Positions 8,050 to 16,725 of a stretch of 64,000 nt of DNA are shown piece after piece. Each line of letters starts with the position of its first letter. The first letter of the stretch is position 1. This stretch comes from Korobacter sp963758505. GTDB taxonomy: Bacteria; Acidobacteriota; Terriglobia; Terriglobales; Acidobacteriaceae. The stretch covers positions 1-64,000 of the forward strand of contig CAVWVJ010000003.1 of the NCBI GenBank assembly GCA_963758505.1, read 5' to 3'. A model generated the notes under the pieces. That model had not been told where the DNA came from and ran no database searches. It saw only the letters and a list, made by a program, of their open reading frames with translations. A program made the position numbers and the translations under genes.

Positions 8050-9273
8050 TCACGGCCGGCTCTGCAAGCGGTCCGCTTCTTGCCGCTGAGATTGCGCCTC
8101 TGGCATCTTTCCGAGTCTTTCATAGACCTCTGAAAGCATCTTATGCGGTTCGGGATGGGAGGAATCCAGTTGCAATGCTTCTTCCAGTTTCTCCGCCGCC
8201 TGCGGGTATTGTCCGCTCTGGACTTTTTTCCTCGCCAAAGACAATAGCACCGAATACAACATCTCGGCGGTCGTGGAGTCCTCGGGGTTGAGTTCACGGG
8301 CATGGTGTAAAACGCTGTAAGCCGATTCATCCTCCCCAAGATTGAGAAGCACGGCTCCATACAGAAAATTCAATTGGAACAGGTCGGGCCAGCGCTTTAG
8401 CGCAGTCTCGAGAGGCATTCGAGCCTCCACGAACTGGTTCATCTGAAAATAGTCGAGCGCGAGGTTGTACTGCATCTGGGGCGACTGGGGAGCCAGCTCC
8501 GCCGCCCGTCGCAGTGGCTTCAGGGCCGCTTGCGGATCCCCGTGCTGGGCGTAGAGGGTGCCTAGCGTCACCAAGCGTTCCGCATTATCATCGTCGTACA
8601 ACGCGTTGCACACAATTTGCGCTTCCTCACGCTTCCCCTCATCGAGTTTGTGCGCGCACTCCATTTTTAGCTGAGCGTCATGCTCATCCCGTTTCCGAAT
8701 ATCTTGCGAGGCGGACAGCCATTTGTTGGATTCGTCCTCCCGGCCCTGCTTCTGGTAGAGCAGCCCGAGTTGATAGGAAACGCGAGCATCATTGGGTGTT
8801 GCGTCGTTGGCTTTCTTCAGCCATTTCTCCGCCGCATCCAGCTGATTGAGTTTGAGGTAGATGAAGCCAAGATAGTAGTAGGTATCGGGGAAGGGAGGAT
8901 TGGCCGCGGCCTTCTCGAGATCTCCTGCCGCCGCACGGAAATCGTGCACTTCCACCTCTACCCGACCGAGGTAATAGAGAACATTCGGATGGTCTCCGAC
9001 GCTGCGTCGAACGGCTTCCAGTTCTTGCCGCGCTTCCTCTGGTTTATGAAGCTCGAAGAGGGAGACGGCAAGCGGAAACTGCGCTCGCTCTACCAGGCTC
9101 GGATCGATCGCGAGGGCAGCGCGGAACTCCTTCACTGCCTCGTCGTAGCGGTCGAGTTTGAGTGCCTCGTATCCCCGGCTCACATGGGTCTCGGCGGAAT
9201 CGCTTGCCGATTGCCCGCGCAAATGCGAAGCAAGGATAAGTACCACAAGCAGGAAGGTGAGCCGAGAGCGCAT
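8050..9273 (-). CDS. Exported TPR-repeat protein
   Basis: 407 residues: signal peptide (MRSRLTFLLVVLILASHLRG) followed by about ten tetratricopeptide repeats covering nearly the whole chain, for example GYEALKLDRYDEAVKEF, YYLGFIYLKLNQLDAAEKWLKKA and LGTLYAQHGDPQAALKPLRRA. It should be a periplasmic or outer-membrane-attached scaffold without catalytic activity. It is divergent from the CRTAC1-TPR gene at 9406, sharing a 132-base promoter region, and such pairs recur in Acidobacteria. Its start overlaps an antisense open frame of the CRTAC1 gene, which I do not regard as coding. Confidence 0.85.
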   Translation of the reverse strand: MRSRLTFLLVVLILASHLRGQSASDSAETHVSRGYEALKLDRYDEAVKEFRAALAIDPSLVERAQFPLAVSLFELHKPEEARQELEAVRRSVGDHPNVLYYLGRVEVEVHDFRAAAGDLEKAAANPPFPDTYYYLGFIYLKLNQLDAAEKWLKKANDATPNDARVSYQLGLLYQKQGREDESNKWLSASQDIRKRDEHDAQLKMECAHKLDEGKREEAQIVCNALYDDDNAERLVTLGTLYAQHGDPQAALKPLRRAAELAPQSPQMQYNLALDYFQMNQFVEARMPLETALKRWPDLFQLNFLYGAVLLNLGEDESAYSVLHHARELNPEDSTTAEMLYSVLLSLARKKVQSGQYPQAAEKLEEALQLDSSHPEPHKMLSEVYERLGKMPEAQSQRQEADRLQSRP

Positions 9274-9405
9274 GGAATAGCGTCATTATACGGGTTCATC
9301 TCGATCGGAGCAGCCGCATTGACGCTTACGGCGAGGACTGCTAAGTTCAATTCAACTGCAGCCAACGAGGGACTCTTGAGCAGGTATCCCGATGAGGATC
9401 TTGAT

Positions 9406-12400
9406 TTGAGACGCCGGGAATTCTTGATCCGATCGGGCCGATATCTGGGCGCTGCGGTGTTCTCGAGGGGATTAAGACACGGCTTCCTCCCTCCCCTGAG
9501 CTCTTCTTCCGGAGATGTTCCAAACCGTTCGCCGCTGCTCCACGTCCACCCGCATTACCGAACCGCGCGTCCTTTGGATTCACTTCTGCTAAAGCTTCGG
9601 CCCGGACGAGACGAATTTACGACGGAACAGTACGCCGAAGAACTTGGGCAGCTGCTAGGGCGATGGGTTGAGTCGGTGAAGGGGTCACGGGACGCTGGTT
9701 CGCTTGCAGCTATGCTGTCGCCGACGTTCCGAGGTGGATCGTTGCATCCTGCGTCGACGACAAGTTTACGCGACGACAAATGGCTGGAGGCAACGAGGCT
9801 GCAGTTCTCTGCCCAACCCACGCTGAGCGCCTCGGAATTCGTGAAGGATTGGGAGCAGTCACTACGCTCATATGACAAGATCCTGACTTTCGAGTGCCAG
9901 ATCACAGGGGTCGAGCCGAAACCTGATAACGGGCCTGCGGAATCGATACTCACCCAAATCCGCTGGGAACTGGTAGCTGCCGGGAAGGACTTTTACCGCG
10001 AACAGAGAATCGGACAATGGGAGCTGGAATGGCATTCGTCTGCCGGAGTGGGGTCGCCGAGGTATGCCATTCACAGCTGGAAAGCGACTGAGGAGGTCCG
10101 AAGCCGCACGATCTCGCCCTGCTTTGTAGATATTGCGGCGACGGCTCTCGCGAGCAATACGTCGTTCTCTGAGCAAATCTCACACGGTGCCGATTATTGG
10201 AGAACGGTGCTCGACGCTGCATGCGGGATTGATATTTATGGTCATAACGGCATCGCACTCGGGGACTTAAACGGCGACGGCTATGATGACCTGTATGTAT
10301 GCCAGGGCGCGGGATTGCCGAACCGGCTCTACCGCAACCTGGGCGACGGAACCTTCGAGGACATCACTAACTCTTCCGGCCTCGGCCTCCTGGAAAACAC
10401 GGCGTGCGCACTGATCGTCGATGTGGACAATGACGGGCTCCAGGATGTGATCGTCGTTTGCGCAAGCGGTCCGCAACTCTATCGCAACCTGGGCAAGGGT
10501 AAATTCCGCAAGCAGCCAAACGCGTTTCAGTTTGCGAACCCACCACAAGGCACTTTTACAGGCGCTGCGGTGGCAGACTACGATCGCGATGGCTGGCTAG
10601 ACGTTTACTTCTGTCTGTATGTTTATTACCAGGGAGCCGAACAGTACAAGTATCCCCTTCCCTACTACGCCGCCGAAAACGGCCCCCCAAATTTTCTCTT
10701 CAAAAACAATCAGGACGGCACGTTTCGCGACGTTACCAAGCACGCGGGGCTGGACCAAGGCAACACTCGCTACAGTTTCTGTTGCGGCTGGAGCGATCAC
10801 GACAGGGATGGGTGGCCGGACCTCTATGTCGTGAACGACTTCGGTCGCAAGAACCTATACAGGAATAATCGCGATGGCACTTTTACCGATGTGTCGCAGC
10901 AAGCCGGGGTGGAGGACACTGGCGCTGGGATGAGCGTCTGCTGGTTCGACTACGACAATGACGGATCCGAGGACCTGTACGTCGCGGACATGTGGACCGC
11001 CGCGGGCCTGCGGATAACGACTCAGACCGCTTTCCAGAAATCGGCGCCTCCAGAGGTTCGCGGGCTCTACCAGAAGCACGCAATGGGAAACTCCCTCTAC
11101 CACAATCGTGCTGACGGAACGTTTGCAGACCAGACCAGTGTCGCGGGTGTGGGAATGGGCCGATGGTCCTGGTCGAGTGACAGCTGGGACTTCGATCATG
11201 ATGGCTTCGCGGATCTCTACGTCACGAATGGGATGGTGTCTGGTCCGTCGCGTGACGACCTCAATAGCTTCTTCTGGCGTCAAGTGGTGGGAAAATCCCC
11301 ACTGGACGCAAAGCCTACCTCGGCGTACGAGCAAGGCTGGAACGCTATCAACGAACTTCTGCGCGCGGATGGCACTTGGAGCGGCTATGAGAGAAACGTG
11401 TTCTTTGCGAACAACCGTAATGGCACATTTTCCGATGTCTCCGGGGCCCTCGGACTGGATTTTCTGGAAGATGGGCGCTCGTTCGCGCTGAGCGATTTCG
11501 ATGGGGATGGTCGTCAGGAAGTTTTTCTGAAGAACCGAAACGCTCCGCAGATGCGCATCCTGAAGAATGTGGTCGAAAGTCTTCCTGCGGCGATCGCTTT
11601 CCGACTGCGCGGTACCAAGAGCAACCGAGATGGGATCGGCGCAGTCGTGACCATCCGAACGGAGTCGGGTCAACAGTCGCGCTCATTGCAGGCAGGCTCA
11701 GGGTTTCTCGCACAGCACAGCAAAGATCTCTTCTTCGGTTTGGGAAAATCGACTGGGACCGTAGTTGCCACCATTCACTGGCCGAGCGGGTTCATACAGG
11801 AGATTCGGGATCTACCAGCAAACCATCGCATATGGGTGGAGGAGGGATCGTCGCCGATCCGGATGGAGGCATTCCGTGCCAGGAGGCCGAGGGCTGTTGC
11901 CAAGTCGAACGATGCTGGGGATGTCCTCCCCGAGCGCATTCGATCCTGGCTCCTGGCTCCAATGGCTGCGCCGGACTTCACGCTTCCGGATATCCACGGG
12001 AAGGAATATCGGCTTTCGTCCAGCAAGGGACAACCCTTGATTCTGCACTTCTGGACATCGGAATATGACAATTCGGCTGCGATCGTGAAAACTCTAAACA
12101 GAATTTCTGCAAACAGCGTAGCCATTCACGTGGCCAGCGGTGGCGAAGCAAAGCCTGTCACTCCCGACATTGCTGGACCAAAAACACTGGTACTGCTGGG
12201 AAACGCAGACGTTGCAGCGGTCTATAACATTCTCTGGAGTTACCTCTTCGACCGGCATCGGGATCTCCCGCTTCCGACCACTTTTCTTCTGAATGCTGAC
12301 CATGAGATCGAAAAGGTCTACACCGGCGCAGTGGACGTCGATGTCATCGAGAGCGATCTACACTCGCTGCCAAGAAGCCTGGGCGACCGCATCCGAAAGG

Positions 12401-13203
12401 CACTTCCCTTTCCAGGAGTCATTGAGGACGCAGACTTCCGTCACAATTATCTTTCGTATGGGTCGCTGTATTACCAGAGAGGCTACTTCGAACAGGCGCA
12501 AGCGTCATTCCAACGAGCGCTCGCCGATGATCCTGCCAGCGCAGAGGCTTTCTATGGGCTGGGCAGCTCGATGCTTGAACTCGGCAACGTCACGGGTGCA
12601 CGCCAGAACTTCGCAGGCGCAACGAAGGCCAAGGCTGGGTATCCCGATACTTTGCCAAACGCGTGGAACAACCTCGGTCTTCTCGCAACCCGTGAAGGTC
12701 GCATGGAAGAGGCAGCCGGTTATTTCCAGCGTGCGCTCGAAATTAATCCGAATCTCACGGTCGCACTCGACAACCTTGGCAATGCGTATCGACAGATGCG
12801 GCGTTGGAAGGATGCCCAACAGGTATTCCAACATGCCATCGAGATAGCGCCAGGCGATGCAGAGGCTCACTACGGTCTCGGCATGGTGTTTGCACAAAAC
12901 GGTGAAGACGACGGGGCACTCGGCGAATTGCAGAAAGCCTTGGCCTTCCGCCCGGATTATCCGGAGGCGCTCAACAATCTCGGGGTTTTGTTTCTCAATC
13001 TTCGTCGCGTGGACGATGCGATTCGTTCGTTTCAGAGGTGCATGCAAGTTGTACCGGGATTCAACCAGTCTTATCTCAATCTGGCGAAGATCTATGCCCT
13101 GGAGGGCAAACCGTCCGACGCACGTGGCGTGCTCCAACAACTCCTGAAACAGCACGCCGATGACGAGCAGGCAAAGAAGTTGCTGGAGCAATTACCGCAG
13201 TAG
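9406..13203 (+). CDS. CRTAC1/ASPIC-UnbV repeat protein fused to redoxin-like and TPR domains
   Basis: Reading is open from 8680, but the first 240 codons lie opposite the divergent TPR gene. A TTG at 9406 preceded by GAGG gives a Tat-like start, M-RRREFLIRSGRYLGA, and a 1265-residue exported protein. Order: an N-terminal segment; beta-propeller FG-GAP/VCBS repeats with DLNGDGYDDLYV-type calcium loops (about residues 270-700); an ASPIC/UnbV domain (about 740-810); an AhpC/thioredoxin-like fold (about 850-980) that lacks a CxxC, having WTSEYDNS where the redox Cys should be; and seven or so TPRs (about 1005-1260). It is likely a cell-surface binding or assembly protein; the redoxin-like part looks non-catalytic. 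Convergent with the nucleoside hydrolase operon. Confidence 0.85.
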   Translation: MRRREFLIRSGRYLGAAVFSRGLRHGFLPPLSSSSGDVPNRSPLLHVHPHYRTARPLDSLLLKLRPGRDEFTTEQYAEELGQLLGRWVESVKGSRDAGSLAAMLSPTFRGGSLHPASTTSLRDDKWLEATRLQFSAQPTLSASEFVKDWEQSLRSYDKILTFECQITGVEPKPDNGPAESILTQIRWELVAAGKDFYREQRIGQWELEWHSSAGVGSPRYAIHSWKATEEVRSRTISPCFVDIAATALASNTSFSEQISHGADYWRTVLDAACGIDIYGHNGIALGDLNGDGYDDLYVCQGAGLPNRLYRNLGDGTFEDITNSSGLGLLENTACALIVDVDNDGLQDVIVVCASGPQLYRNLGKGKFRKQPNAFQFANPPQGTFTGAAVADYDRDGWLDVYFCLYVYYQGAEQYKYPLPYYAAENGPPNFLFKNNQDGTFRDVTKHAGLDQGNTRYSFCCGWSDHDRDGWPDLYVVNDFGRKNLYRNNRDGTFTDVSQQAGVEDTGAGMSVCWFDYDNDGSEDLYVADMWTAAGLRITTQTAFQKSAPPEVRGLYQKHAMGNSLYHNRADGTFADQTSVAGVGMGRWSWSSDSWDFDHDGFADLYVTNGMVSGPSRDDLNSFFWRQVVGKSPLDAKPTSAYEQGWNAINELLRADGTWSGYERNVFFANNRNGTFSDVSGALGLDFLEDGRSFALSDFDGDGRQEVFLKNRNAPQMRILKNVVESLPAAIAFRLRGTKSNRDGIGAVVTIRTESGQQSRSLQAGSGFLAQHSKDLFFGLGKSTGTVVATIHWPSGFIQEIRDLPANHRIWVEEGSSPIRMEAFRARRPRAVAKSNDAGDVLPERIRSWLLAPMAAPDFTLPDIHGKEYRLSSSKGQPLILHFWTSEYDNSAAIVKTLNRISANSVAIHVASGGEAKPVTPDIAGPKTLVLLGNADVAAVYNILWSYLFDRHRDLPLPTTFLLNADHEIEKVYTGAVDVDVIESDLHSLPRSLGDRIRKALPFPGVIEDADFRHNYLSYGSLYYQRGYFEQAQASFQRALADDPASAEAFYGLGSSMLELGNVTGARQNFAGATKAKAGYPDTLPNAWNNLGLLATREGRMEEAAGYFQRALEINPNLTVALDNLGNAYRQMRRWKDAQQVFQHAIEIAPGDAEAHYGLGMVFAQNGEDDGALGELQKALAFRPDYPEALNNLGVLFLNLRRVDDAIRSFQRCMQVVPGFNQSYLNLAKIYALEGKPSDARGVLQQLLKQHADDEQAKKLLEQLPQ

Positions 13204-13212
13204 GGTTACGGA

Positions 13213-14301
13213 TCACTTGCGCGCGTTCGGAGTCGGTGCTTTCAGGAGTTCCACGAAGAGGTTGTAGAACTTCTCGGAATTGAGGTCCACCTGGATCTCG
13301 ACGGGTTGGACTTGCACTTCCTTCGGCTTGTCGGATTCATGCCAAGTCAGAATGTTGCCGTAGTTGGCTCCGCGGCTCAGATCCACATCCATGTATCGCG
13401 TCTCGCTCTTGGTAATGATCGAGGGATCTAACCATGCAGCCGACGCCAGTTCATCCCAAAGGTAGTTGTACTGACCGTACAGACGTGAGTAGGTCCCGAT
13501 GTACTTGGCGGACGGAGTATCACCTGCCTTAATGCGTCCAATCAACTCTTTGGTCATGCGCGTTTTGACAGAGATATCGACCGGGGTGCAGATGATCTTC
13601 TTCCAAGGCGCGGTGAGCACGATGTGCGCCGCTTCGGGATCGAACCAAATGTTGAATTCGTGGCGAGGAGCATTCACAAACTCGGGATCTTCGGTTTGCG
13701 GATTGAGGCTCGCACCCATGAAGACAAGTTCTTTCGCCAAGCTCGCGAACTCAGGATCAATGCTGGAGGCCAGGGCCAAGTTTGTCATTGGACCACCCGC
13801 ATAGATGGTGATCTCGTGGGGATACTTGCGCACCATGCGAACAAGAAAGTGTGCAGCGTCTTCATCGGCAGGCTTCGTCGATGGCTTTCCTTCCGGGAAT
13901 TCTCCATACTGATCGGGCGGGTGGTAATACTTGGGTGTAAATGCCCCGAGCCACGTTACCGAGCCGTAACGCTGTTCCCAGAGCTCTGTCTCCGCCTTTC
14001 GACGGACCAGCGGATACTCGGCGCCGGCAAAAACGGGGATATCCGTTCGACCGACGAGTTCGAGCATGCGAAGCGTATGTGCTACTTCGTCTTTCAGCCA
14101 ACCGTCTCCGGTAACCACGGTAATGCCGAGCACCTCGGTTTGCGGAGACTGGATCAATAGCAGCATGGATTGTTGGTCGGTGCCGGCTGGGCCGGCAGCG
14201 TCCTGGTCAACGATGATTTTCTTCTTTTCCTGTGCTGCCGAGAGCGACACACTCGCCAGCAGGAACGCACAGAGAATCCGGGTGAACCGGTCGATCCGCA
14301 T
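13213..14301 (-). CDS. Exported nucleoside hydrolase-like protein, atypical metal motif (third gene of operon)
   Basis: 362 residues with a signal peptide ending near LSAAQ. The fold matches the inosine-uridine-preferring nucleoside hydrolase family: VDQD at the first strand, YAGGPMTNLALA, and WDELASAAWLDPSI near the C terminus. The usual N-terminal signature DTDPGxDD is replaced by DQDAAGPAGTDQQS (D32, D34, D42), so the second Asp of the Asp-Asp pair is Gln. Those aspartates bind the catalytic calcium and the ribose, so activity may be altered or lost. It is the last of three tandem paralogues (gaps of 37 and 38 bases), expected to release bases from nucleosides in the periplasm (family inference). 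Confidence 0.85.
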   Translation of the reverse strand: MRIDRFTRILCAFLLASVSLSAAQEKKKIIVDQDAAGPAGTDQQSMLLLIQSPQTEVLGITVVTGDGWLKDEVAHTLRMLELVGRTDIPVFAGAEYPLVRRKAETELWEQRYGSVTWLGAFTPKYYHPPDQYGEFPEGKPSTKPADEDAAHFLVRMVRKYPHEITIYAGGPMTNLALASSIDPEFASLAKELVFMGASLNPQTEDPEFVNAPRHEFNIWFDPEAAHIVLTAPWKKIICTPVDISVKTRMTKELIGRIKAGDTPSAKYIGTYSRLYGQYNYLWDELASAAWLDPSIITKSETRYMDVDLSRGANYGNILTWHESDKPKEVQVQPVEIQVDLNSEKFYNLFVELLKAPTPNARK

Positions 14302-14338
14302 GCTTTACTCCTTAGTTTTGAGAATAACGGCCACGCTT

Positions 14339-15505
14339 TCAGCTACGTCCAGATAGACGGCCGATGAGCAGCTTAAAGAACTTTTCGGAGTCCACCTCAA
14401 GTGCGACCTTCGAATTGGGCACCCAATTTTCACGCAGCACTGGAGAATTCCTTGTAGTTGCAAGCGTTGGTGCTGATCCACGGATCGACATGCTGGTTTT
14501 GCGAGGCTGCTGGGAGGCGTCGCCTTTGCGACGTAGGTCACCGGCATTCGGACTGTAGCCAAGAGTTTGCCCTGCGGTCAGTTCACCGGTCGTCTCAACA
14601 TCAACATAGAAATCTTCTACGGTAACCACCGAAGGATCGAGGAAGGCGGCAACAGCGAGGGAATCATGCATGTTGGGGCCGACCAGGAAACCCTGCTGAC
14701 GATTATGCTCGATCGCATTCCCTGCGATCTTCGCCGCCGCCTGGCTTACCGGGTTGTTGGCGGAGCGCAGTGTGCTCACGTGCTCTTCTGTAAGCGACGT
14801 CTTGCGGGTTACATCGAGCCCGACCATCGTTATGGGAATGCCCGACTGGAACACGATGCGCGCTGCTTCAGGGTCGACATAGATATTGAATTCCGCTGCC
14901 GGCGTGATATTGCCGCCAGAAAGCGATCCGCCCATCATGACGATGCCCTGAACCATCGAAGCCAGTTGGGGATCCAGCGCGAGGGCTGTCGCAATATTCG
15001 TCAGCGGACCAATGGGTATAAGAGTGACCTCGTGCGGATATTGCCGCACGATGCGCCGGATTAAGGAAGCTGCGGGCTCATCGACCGGCTTGGTTTTGGG
15101 CTCCGGGAAAACGGCGCCTCCCAAACCGTTCTCGCCGTGCGCGTACGTGGCAGTCACTAGGCGCCTTGTCAGGGGGACTTTCGCTCCCGCAGCCACCGGT
15201 ATATCAGTGCGCCCCGCAATCTCCACCATCCGCAACGCATTCGGAAGTGTCAAATCAAGTGGAACATTCCCTGCTACAGGAGTGATTGCTTCGATTTGTA
15301 GTTCTGGCGACCGCATCGCGAGCAGGAGCGCAAGTGCATCGTCGACGCCAGGATCAGTGTCGATGATGACGCGTCGCCGGCCCGAACTGCCACTTCTGTC
15401 GTCGGACGCGGAAGGCGCATCCTGTCCGTGAGCCCCAGAGTGCATGCTTGCTGCAATCAATCCCGCCGTCGCGCTGGCTACGAAATCACGCCTGGAAAAC
15501 GCCAT
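14339..15505 (-). CDS. Tat-exported nucleoside hydrolase, canonical motif (second gene of operon)
   Basis: 388 residues. SRRDFVASATAGLIAAS is a twin-arginine signal. The catalytic signature IIDTDPGVDDALALL (D49, D51, D55, D56) is canonical for calcium-dependent N-ribohydrolases that split nucleosides into base and ribose. IPIGPLTNIATAL, VMMGGSL and GPNMHDSLAVAAFLDPSVV supply the rest of the metal and ribose site. A poorly conserved insert of about 40 residues precedes the final helix (VDSEKFFKLLIGRL). Export by Tat suggests folding with calcium in the cytoplasm before secretion. It lies between two paralogues with the atypical motif, suggesting division of labour or a hetero-oligomer (speculative). 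Confidence 0.9.
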   Translation of the reverse strand: MAFSRRDFVASATAGLIAASMHSGAHGQDAPSASDDRSGSSGRRRVIIDTDPGVDDALALLLAMRSPELQIEAITPVAGNVPLDLTLPNALRMVEIAGRTDIPVAAGAKVPLTRRLVTATYAHGENGLGGAVFPEPKTKPVDEPAASLIRRIVRQYPHEVTLIPIGPLTNIATALALDPQLASMVQGIVMMGGSLSGGNITPAAEFNIYVDPEAARIVFQSGIPITMVGLDVTRKTSLTEEHVSTLRSANNPVSQAAAKIAGNAIEHNRQQGFLVGPNMHDSLAVAAFLDPSVVTVEDFYVDVETTGELTAGQTLGYSPNAGDLRRKGDASQQPRKTSMSIRGSAPTLATTRNSPVLRENWVPNSKVALEVDSEKFFKLLIGRLSGRS

Positions 15506-15543
15506 GCTCTTCCCTCCCTGATCTTGTCTGCGTTTCTTCGAAC

Positions 15544-16647
15544 CTAAGGCTGCGCCGTCCGAGGCGGTTCAGTCATGAGCTTGACGTACAGGTCATACAG
15601 TTTCTTTGTGTCCACATCGAATTGCACTGTTGCCTTTCTTTCGTAAGGAGGGACTTTCGCACCGGGCTCCCAGAACAGGGTCTCGCCATAACTCGGTCCA
15701 TGGTCGACATCGATGTCCACATACATTTCTTTTGTTCCCGTGATGATTGAAGGATCGAGCAGAGCGGCTGCCGAGAGTTCATCCCACATAAAACTCTCCG
15801 CCGCATACTTCGTCAGGTATTTTGCAACAGGCGTATCCGCCCGGCTGATCGCAGCTTTGACCTCTGGATTGACCTTTGTCTTTACGGAGACATCAATCGG
15901 CGTGATGGTTATTTTCTTCCACGGGGAGCGCATGGTTATGCGGACTGCCTCCGGATCAAACCACCAGTTGAACTCGCGTCGTCCATCAATGCGATTGATA
16001 CCGCCCTCATTCGCGTACATGCCGCTACCCATCAGAACCAGTTCCTTGGCGAGGGTCGCGACCTGCGGGTCGAGACGTAGAGCGAGGGCAATGTTCGTAA
16101 GCGGCCCGCCCGCCCAGACCACAACTTCTCCCGGGTACTTATGCACCATGCGCACGACGAAATGAGCGGCGTCCTCCTCGATGGCTTTCGTATGAGGCGT
16201 CCCTTCCACGAGCTCGGGGATGACGTCCGGTGCATGGTACGGCTCGCGAAAGGCCGAGGCATTGCTTTCGCCGTTGCCTTTCGAGAAGTCCGTCCAGCAA
16301 CCTTTGTACGGGATGACTCCGTACTGGGACTCCCAACGCTCCGTTTCTTCCTTGGAATTCAGCAGGGGAAATTCCGCGCCTTGCGCTACCGGCACGTCCG
16401 TCCGTCCGGCGATTTCGAGCAAACGCAAGGTACGCTGCGTTTCCTCACGCACCCACTGGTCGCCCGACACCGTGGTAATCCCGAGGACATCGAATTTGTC
16501 GGATTGAAGGAAAATGAGGATGGACTGCATATCGGTCGTCGCCGGCCCACGGGCGTCCTGGTCGACGATGACCTTGATCTTTTGCGCAGAGAGCGGTTCC
16601 ACGATCATCAGGGCGAGTGTAAGCATTGCCAAGAACCAGACTTTCAA
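15544..16647 (-). CDS. Exported nucleoside hydrolase-like protein, atypical metal motif (first gene of operon)
   Basis: 367 residues with a Sec signal peptide (MKVWFLAMLTLALMIVEPLSA). Closest in the window to the gene at 13213-14301: both carry VDQDAxGPAxTDxQS in place of DTDPGxDD, here D29, D31 and D39 with Met40 in the position of the second Asp. WAGGPLTNIALALR and MWDELSAAALLDPSIITG are conserved. It has an insert of about 25 residues near 105-130 (FSKGNGESNASAFREPYH). It heads the three-gene operon, and operator site B lies 44 bases upstream of its start, shared with the divergent gene at 16726. Confidence 0.87.
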   Translation of the reverse strand: MKVWFLAMLTLALMIVEPLSAQKIKVIVDQDARGPATTDMQSILIFLQSDKFDVLGITTVSGDQWVREETQRTLRLLEIAGRTDVPVAQGAEFPLLNSKEETERWESQYGVIPYKGCWTDFSKGNGESNASAFREPYHAPDVIPELVEGTPHTKAIEEDAAHFVVRMVHKYPGEVVVWAGGPLTNIALALRLDPQVATLAKELVLMGSGMYANEGGINRIDGRREFNWWFDPEAVRITMRSPWKKITITPIDVSVKTKVNPEVKAAISRADTPVAKYLTKYAAESFMWDELSAAALLDPSIITGTKEMYVDIDVDHGPSYGETLFWEPGAKVPPYERKATVQFDVDTKKLYDLYVKLMTEPPRTAQP

Positions 16648-16691
16648 GACATCACCTCGACTGAATTCAGATTTGCGACATCCGCGCTTGG

Positions 16692-16705
16692 CTGAAAGCT
16701 TTCAA
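16692..16705. promoter_or_regulatory. LacI-type operator, site B, between divergent genes
   Basis: CTGAAA-GC-TTTCAA: the core TGAAAGCTTTCA is a perfect 12-base palindrome. It lies in the 78-base gap between the nucleoside hydrolase operon start (16647, leftward) and the TPR gene (16726, rightward), so one bound repressor could control both. Confidence 0.6.
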
Positions 16706-16725
16706 CTTTGCGGTAAAATCTTCCT

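Noticed and set aside
8680..9405. N-terminal extension of the CRTAC1-TPR gene
   Set aside because: It lies opposite the divergent exported TPR gene, has no family similarity, and the Tat-like start with ribosome-binding site is at 9406.
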